Assembly (NCBI GenBank): GCA_023078555.1
Contig: CM041198.1
Span: 9,595,836 to 9,659,835 of the forward strand
Source: Ulva prolifera
Lineage: Eukaryota > Chlorophyta > Ulvophyceae > Ulvales > Ulvaceae
DNA length: 64,000 nt
Direction of reading: 5' to 3'
The translations under genes and the position numbers were made by a program. Below, piece by piece: positions 57,363-64,000 of this stretch. The stretch's first letter is position 1; every line of letters starts with the position of its first letter. The notes under the pieces are model-generated. The model saw only the letters and a program-made list of their open reading frames with translations. It did no database searches and had not been told where the DNA came from.

Positions 57363-58380
57363 GAGGTGACAGCGTATGTAATAACATTCATCGTCGGGGC
57401 GTTAGAGGCGCCAGCCAACGTCCACGCTAGAAAACATGCTTCCGAGATACGCGCTAAAAGACGCGTGTATGCGCTGATAGTCAGAAATAGTCCGAGCATG
57501 ACGGGAAAACTTCATCTCCTCAGCGACAAGAGCAATGCGCTCCGCGCACAGCAGCCGCTCCCTCTCCACACGAGAGACGGGTGCAACCGATGTTGGTGGA
57601 GGGTCGGCGCCATACCGGAGGAACGAAAGATGCTCAAATGCATCCGCCTGCATGTACACGAGACAGCTCAGCGGTGACAAGGCTCGGTGGGAAATTCTGC
57701 GTGCAGCGGTCAGGGTGCACAAGGGAGGGAGCTAGGGGCCTGGAAGAACCTTCCAGCGCGAATCCCAAAGCATTCTCACCAGCGACCATCTCGCAACATA
57801 CCATCAGCACTGTGTCGCAGCTGCTAGTGTAGAATCATTCTCTGCGACACTCGTGTATGCATGAATCCTGTATACATGATTTATGCATACGCACCCCCAA
57901 ACGGGCCACCTCGCAGCTCCAATGGGTTGACGTCGGTACCTGAGCGCCGCGGCCTCAGCTCACAATCCCGTATGTGTTTTCAGGACCAGCCCTGATTTGG
58001 AATTTCGAGTTTGAAAAAAGGCTCGCCGCGGAAAGAACCGCACACAAATCGAAGTGCCGTGGCCGAGTGCACTGCGCCTTACCGCCGCGCCAAATCCGCC
58101 TAAAAGCACATGGACACGGATTTCAAGCCAGATGGGACCAAAATATGTGGGCGTCGCAAAAAGCTGGCCTATCTAGAAATCAGGGTGAAAACGTGTCCAG
58201 ATCATGCTGTTAGTTATCAATTTCTTGACATCAGCCATCGCGCTACCTGCTTTGCACGCTGTGGACTGCTGATGTTGAGGACTGCGCGCGCAAGTCTCTG
58301 GCTGAGACCAGTGCACGCTTGTGCGACGACATTTGCGTTTGTGCTGTTTCACAAACTTCGCATGTCATTTTGTTTCTAGG
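57363..58380. other. Intergenic or unrecognised upstream exons
   Basis: Overlapping frames on both strands (minus 57722-57402, plus 57345-57677) are not recognisable and may be retroelement debris. Plus-strand 5' exons of the gene beginning at 58381 could lie here; none could be fixed. Confidence 0.35.
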
Positions 58381-61300
58381 ATCTCGATGCTGCATGCTCA
58401 GTTTTCAGGACATCTGATGGATTGTGTGCACAGTCTTGCGCGAGCAAATGTCGACGCTCTCAGCGAGCACGCCGATGCGCTGGAAGCCTTGCAAAACATT
58501 CTCCTCGTGGAAAGCAGCAATTTTAACTGGCTTGCAACTGATGATGCTGCGGACGGGTTTGTTCATGCCGCTAGGACGTTGGTGTCCTTCCTGAGGGAGC
58601 AGGCAATGTCACTCATGACGTTGGCCTCCCCTTCAGAGCATCCGGCAGCTCGTGCCGCTGTCATGCAAGCTGCACTGAGCATACTTGTGGCCGTCGCTGG
58701 CCACCCAGCAGCAAGTCAATGGTTACAGATCATGCCCGAGGCTGCCCAGTTAGCCTGCGCGCTTCAGAATCTGCCACCTCACAGACCAGAACATGTCCCT
58801 CTTGTGCATGGAGGGCACACGCTAAAGAAGATGATATGCTGTAGCTCTGGCACCTGTGAAAATGCTGGTCCCAGCTCTGACTGTAATGAGAGCGCTGCGG
58901 AAGTCGCAACATTGCAGCTCTCTGTAAGCACTTCTTCATGTGATCCACTCATGTTCCAACCACGGCTCTCAAGTGGGTGCATAAATGTTGCTGATGTGTC
59001 AAATTTATGCCATCGTACCTCGCCGGTTTTTGAAGAGGAGCGATCCGATGCCCACCTGGTATCTGGGTCACATGGCAGCCCCTTGCTTCATGACTGTGCC
59101 ATCATTGAGCCAAGCGACGCGTCACCTCCAGAGACAACAGTGATTGTGGAGCCATTTTTGGAATTGTATCGACGATCTCGTAATGCTGCGGAAAGAAGTA
59201 TGGCAGCTTCACTGCTTCGGCTGCGACAACCGATTCCTGTTGGCTTTGATAAGCCATTAGGTCCAACCTATGACCCTCCTGTTCCTAGTAACTTGCGTCA
59301 CATTTGGTCAGAGAATTTCCAAAGTCATTTGTCGAAATGCGCCGGAGCAGCAAATGCACCACGGCACGAACCTGGGCAGATGGCGGCTGCAGCCGTCCCA
59401 ATATGTTCTCCACGACGCTCAAATGTCAACATCTGGCAGGATGGAGGAAGCGCATCGGAGGTATGATACACGACCTACCGTGATGGAGGACTCAACGTGT
59501 ACGTTTGTTTGCCAAAGGCAAACAATCCACAATTACGGTGTCCCTATACAGCCAGAGAGGCCTCAGGATGCATTGGAAGGCTACAGATGGCAGCCTTGCC
59601 CAAGCGATGTTTATACCCCGGACACTGTCTATGGCTGGGAGGTACATGATGCCATCAGCGAATCGGGGGGAAATGAACTGGGATCTGTGCCCCACGTGAA
59701 GCAGATTGCGGATGCAGCACGAAATGACGCTTCATTGCAAACAATAGAAGATGAAACAACACAAGGTACGTCTGAAGTTCTCTTGTAAAGAACTACGCCA
59801 TGTGCAAGACTTCAAGGATTTGTTGCGTCTCTACTTCCTAGGCTTCGAGATGGGATACCTTGTTACAGGGACCAAGAACACAGTGCATGTGCGCATGTCA
59901 TTTGATCAGGATACGCAGAGCTGGACAATCGCCCAATTGCAGTCTAGCTCAGTTGACCTTCTGGGAGCTATAGCGTTACAGCTACAAAGTCTGCCAGATG
60001 GTTGGGCAACAGTCGATAGAGCTCCAGTCAATGCTCCTGAAACATGCCAGCCTAAATTTGTTGGTACAGTCAACACCACCGAGTCGCCCGGACGATTGAA
60101 GTCAGGGTCAACGTCAGGTGAACCCTTTTAGCTGCCAATGCGGTTTGCTGTTGTCTCGAAACATCTGCAGTCCACAGACCTGCATATTATTTTGACGACC
60201 TGCGGCATCAAAAGGCTTGCCGGCATTCCGCTGCACTATTTTTTTATGTTGCTCAGTGGCTTGTGCAGGTCGAAAAGACTCTCCACAAATTCCTGAACAG
60301 CAAATAATCAAGCAAACCGCAGCCCCTAGCACAGGTCAGGCGACTCACCAAATCCGTGAATCATCAGCGAGCCCAGATGCCCTGATGCAAGTCAATGCTC
60401 TCTCACTGATACCACCGGGTGTCCCAACAAATGATGCATGCACCCAATGGTCTCCAGGAAAACTTGCAGTGACTTCAGCGTCTCCATGTCGCCAACAGAA
60501 TCCCCGGCTTCCTTTACTGCCAAACAAAGCTGTTAGCTCTGTAGTTTCCACCACATCTACAAAGCCCTTACAGAGAATAGATGGGCATCGCCACTCCGAG
60601 TCGTCCCTAGCTTCAGAGGATGCTGTCACAGACGCTTCCCGACAAAAGGGATGCGCCACACCTCAAACTTCAAATCATACCGAGACTGCACCCCTGCCGC
60701 GATGCCACACGCCATCTCCAACTCGTTTGCTGCTCCATGTCACAAATCCTGCTCAAGCTGTGCGTGAACAGCCTCAGCAGGCTTCTGTCCCGCAAGCTGC
60801 GCATATATTCCCTCCATGTTCCCCAATGTCCAAGCACCCCCAGATACGCACAAGCACACCCCCAGGCACTTCACACAATGCATCTACGTTGCAGCATACT
60901 ATCAGAGGCGGTCAAAGGTCCGGACAGGGCACCACATTGAACAGAGTGGAAGACGCCCATCACATCGATCATCGTCCCGGCCGTCCCGTGCGCACAACCA
61001 CGGTGTATGGACAGCGTCTATCTTGTTCTAATGTTGACTGGCCCGTTCTGTGTCCAGTGACATCTACGCAGCTGACCTGGAGACCGTTTTCAATGCCGCC
61101 TTACAACCCCAACTCTGCTAGACCGGAACATGGAAGAGGGCGGACTCGTACCGTTCCCTGCAAGCCCCGCAGTCAAGAACATTCACATGTATGCCATGAC
61201 GCTGGACCTGCAGAAGAGCCACGCTTGCACCCACCGATGAGTGCCTATGCTGCTGCAAAACGATTTGGCCCTGGTAGAAGGCATTTGTCAGCACCATGTT

Positions 61301-62184
61301 GCTTGGAGAACGCGGACCGTCGCATGCCTCCAGCACAGCAGCTTGAGTCCACCAGCTTCCCAAGTCGTAAAAATTACTTTCCAAAGCTGAAGAAAAGCAC
61401 GCTTTTGAAAGTAAGAGTACAGGAGCGTACTCCATCTGCTCCGCCGAAGGCGTTGTGGACCCCCGCCTCACAATGGTCTGATCTGCGCTCTCCAATGTAC
61501 GTTCAACAGGACAGTCCTTCTCAAATGCCTCACAGATCCAGGCTAGATTTTGCCGAGCGCGGGCCACGGCATGCATCGCGTGTTCTCAATGAGAGACAGG
61601 CAAATCTGTCACGAGTAGACTCTTGTGATGATTCGTCGTCAGGATCACCCTTGTCAAGGGCAGCCAGTGTGTGGGGCTGTGATGCACTTGAACGAGCTCT
61701 ACAGCAGGTTGAAAACACTTTGGGAAGGAACAAGACCAGTGTCAACCCATGCTGTATGCATTCTTCATACGACCACCTAGGTAAAAACAACCTGCGGTGC
61801 TTCATGAAAGGGATGCAACGTGGCCGAAGTCCCCCTCACGAACTCTCAAAATGCATGAGCATAGATCAGCCTCATGATTCTGGGACAGATGCATGGCATG
61901 TGCGGGAAAGAGGACTCATGTCAGAGGCAAGTGCTCACCAATTGAAACACGTAAGGCCATGCGCTCATCAATTACATCAGCAAACCAAGTGCAAACATGT
62001 TTGCGGTGGCCGTAACATGAAGAAGACCAAAGAAAGTTTCGGTGGTGCCGCCCCATGGACGGATGAACCAGGGGTGTACAAGCTGGAGGCTGTGGCACTG
62101 CGGCAGGCCGCACAGAAGTTTTTCCGAAAGCAGAGGTATGCAGACACTCTGCAACTCGTTCAAGGCGTGCTTGCAATCTGCTAG
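58381..62184 (+). CDS. Large unrecognised multi-exon protein
   Basis: I do not recognise the family. Plus-strand coding runs from an acceptor at about 58379 (or Met at 58387). The first part is helical, Ala/Leu-rich and Armadillo-like (NVDALSEHADALEALQNILL), followed by EPFLELYRRSRNAAERSMAA and PVGFDKPLGPTYDPP. The frame changes between 59270 and 59466 through an intron I could not place. Later junctions are clear: donor 59766 to acceptor 59841 (76 nt), giving QGFEMGYLVTGTKNTVHVRM and LLGAIALQLQSLPDGW, and donor 60119 to acceptor about 60269. The last exon is a 640-residue Ser/Pro/His-rich disordered stretch ending LRQAAQKFFRKQRYADTLQL, a short helical segment just before the stop at 62182-62184. 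The ordered ends with a disordered middle suggest a scaffold, but that is speculation. Confidence 0.6.
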
Positions 62185-62831
62185 TCAGGGACTGGCGGTC
62201 TAACAAACATTGAGCTGACATGGACTGGTCAGGGTATGCGATATGCTTCCACGGACCTCAGCAACAACCGTGATGAACTATCTCAAGGTGCAGCACAGTT
62301 GTAACAGTGGCTCACTGAACGTTTCTGTGCAGAGAGGCCGATGTAAGGACTGCGATTGGCAAGGGCATCAGCCGTCACGGGCGTCAGCGGTCAATGCATG
62401 ACCGGAACAGCGGGAGGCGTGTTTCAGCTGAGAACAGCAGAAAAGTAGAAAACAACCGCAGGCTGACGCGTAACTTATCAGTCAGCGAGAATGTGCCAGT
62501 TTCACACACACATACTAGCCTTGCGCGAGTGAGAGCTGCACAAACAACCAGGATGCAGCAGCGGCAATCCGATCTGCGACAGATGGGTCGAGAAGGTCGG
62601 ACATAGAGCAGTGTGAACCATCACATCAACCGGTAATAGTACAGCCATTCCATAAGTTCTTGCAATGTGTGAGCGTGTCTGCTGCAATGAAGACAGCTTA
62701 CATCTGGCACTGCAGAAATCATGTACACATGTGGGTCAAGCATCTTCGCGATATGATCACCTCCAGCAGGCCTGCCGCCACCACGGCGCAAAATGCCGTA
62801 CTGCAGAATAAGTTCTATTCTGTGTAGCACA
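62185..62831. other. Convergent 3' region
   Basis: The gap lies between the stop of the large unknown gene and the stop of the Psb27-like gene. Short frames at 62394-62606 (+) and 62621-62830 (-) are not convincing. It should hold both 3' UTRs. Confidence 0.4.
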
Positions 62832-63622
62832 CTAAAATAGCCCTAAGAACTTCTTCTCTTCCTCAGGTGGGAGAACACTTTCTGCTGCATCCAAGTGTCG
62901 TAGGATGCTGCCGGCTGTGGATTTATCCAGTGCTGCTCTTTGACCTCGCCGTATATAGTACTGGCCCAGTTCTTCTATGGCTTTTGCTGTCTCTAGCCAT
63001 ACCAGTGTGCCCTCAACCCGTTGATCTGTCTTCCACTTGCCCAGAAACTCTTTGATGGGGCCTTTTGCATTGTCTGCAGACTTGCGCACCTGCAGTCATG
63101 CACACGGCATGTGAAATTGTATCAAATCACTTTGAATTTGCGGCCTGTTGATAACGGTTCACTGGTGCTAAGCATATGCTCTCAAGTTACCTCAGATTCT
63201 GTTCCACCGTCCTGCTGCACTTGGATGGAATCTCGCATGGTTTGAATGAGCTTCCTTTCTAGTAAAATAAAATCTGCAATACGTGCACGTTGCGTGACCA
63301 AAGAAGAGGGAGAAGGTTCATGCATGTGGCAAAGATTCGGGAACCACAACACCATTGGTCTCTACACCACACCGGCAGGAAGATCCGCGATACGGCTGTC
63401 AGCCATGGCTGAACTGTTGATCCATGAGGCACAGCTCAAAAGCAGGCCGCTCAATAACAAGGCCCTGCGTTCGACATATTGGCCGGAATGGCCACCGGCA
63501 CGGGGTACGACACGTCGCCTAAAACAGGCACAGAGTTGTGCCGCGGATCGCGTGTGGTTGACGATCTGGCATGTGATCATAACTAGCCTGACTGGTGATG
63601 CCGATATACTTCCTCCACGCAA
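62832..63622 (-). CDS. Psb27-like thylakoid lumen protein
   Basis: The product resembles Psb27, a lumenal factor that binds photosystem II during assembly and repair. Exons on the minus strand: 63622-63373, 63273-63191 and 63089-62832, with phases 1 and 0 matching. The N-terminus is a bipartite targeting sequence: an Arg/Ser-rich transit part, then a twin-arginine motif and hydrophobic core (ERRALLLSGLLLSCASW) and an AMA cleavage-like site. The mature part begins DSRIADLPADFILLERKLIQ and contains GKWKTDQRVEGTLVWLETAK and EELGQYYIRRGQRAALDKST. This parallels the Psb27 pattern YR.D.RV.G...F...T...L..HY....PLP, with the last helix ending AAESVLPPEEEKKFLGLF. Residue identity to Psb27 is modest, so another lumenal PSII factor remains possible. 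Confidence 0.7.
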
Positions 63623-64000
63623 GAACGGCGTACGAGATCCTTGTGGCTACCGCAACACCTGCCTAATGGGTGCTGGGTCAAATCGACGATCTGCTACGCT
63701 CTCCATCCATGGCACCAGTGACAAAAAAGTTGTTGGGGACATCATCACATTGGACATGTGTACCGTCCGGTTGAATAAAGCTACGACAAGTATTGTCATT
63801 CAACAATGCATGCTGTATGCCAGCCACTCACGGGCACTGTCGAGGCATCGTGCAGCGCGGTGCACCGGGCTTTCGGTTCACTCAATGTGTATACAGTATG
63901 ATAACCATATCCCCGCTTCAAAGTCAAAGGAATGTGTTGCCAAGTTTGGCGACAAGCTGCATAGAGTATCGTTGTGCATACAATTCATGGCACGCCTTTC
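63623..64000. other. Upstream region, no gene seen
   Basis: This should contain the promoter and 5' UTR of the Psb27-like gene. No other feature was recognised. Confidence 0.4.

Noticed and set aside
1-64000. tRNA, rRNA or other structured RNA genes
   Set aside because: I looked for tRNA-like T-arm motifs (GGTTCRANNC) and rRNA-like blocks and found none that could be supported by eye.

Overview
The window is nuclear DNA of a photosynthetic eukaryote, most likely an alga. Nearly every recognisable gene is split by short GT-AG introns (about 75 to 690 nt). The genes encode eukaryote-only machinery: ESCRT-III, HOPS/CORVET, the SIN3 corepressor, the COP9 signalosome and RRP36. Two products point to a plastid: DXS of the MEP pathway, with a transit-peptide-like first exon, and a Psb27-like lumenal protein with a twin-arginine thylakoid signal. 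I cannot name the species. A green-lineage alga fits, but other plastid-bearing algae are possible.

Layout. 1-2.0 kb: no gene seen. 2.0-3.4 kb: VPS24/CHMP3 (+). 3.7-14.1 kb: minus-strand VPS18 preceded by a VPS39/VPS3-type subunit, with an open frame running from the C-terminal zinc motif of the latter into the VPS18 propeller. 14.1-16.3 kb: uncertain minus-strand exons. 16.3-20.4 kb: DXS (+), 8 exons. 21.3-23.2 kb: unknown acidic/basic zinc-finger protein (-). 24.1-27.0 kb: a FolD-type folate dehydrogenase/cyclohydrolase (+) with an ACT domain inserted in its cofactor-binding half. 27.7-33.8 kb: SIN3 (-), 16 exons. 35.6-37.5 kb: CSN1 (+). 38.7-40.5 kb: 3' ends of a non-LTR-like retroelement with a tandemly repeated tail. 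42.1-43.4 kb: RRP36 (-). 44.7-57.4 kb: a retrotransposon landfill in which a complete but mutated Ty1/copia element (48859-55676) sits inside an older inverted copia element and itself carries a solo LTR. 58.4-62.2 kb: a large unrecognised multi-exon gene (+). 62.8-63.6 kb: Psb27-like (-).

The genes do not form one pathway. One local theme is clear: VPS24, VPS18 and the VPS39/VPS3-type subunit, all acting in endosome-to-lysosome/vacuole traffic, lie within about 12 kb. The two most unusual observations are the ACT domain inside FolD and the apparent VPS39/VPS3-VPS18 fusion frame. Exon limits were derived by hand from splice consensus, frame continuity and family similarity recalled from knowledge; no alignment or database search was run.
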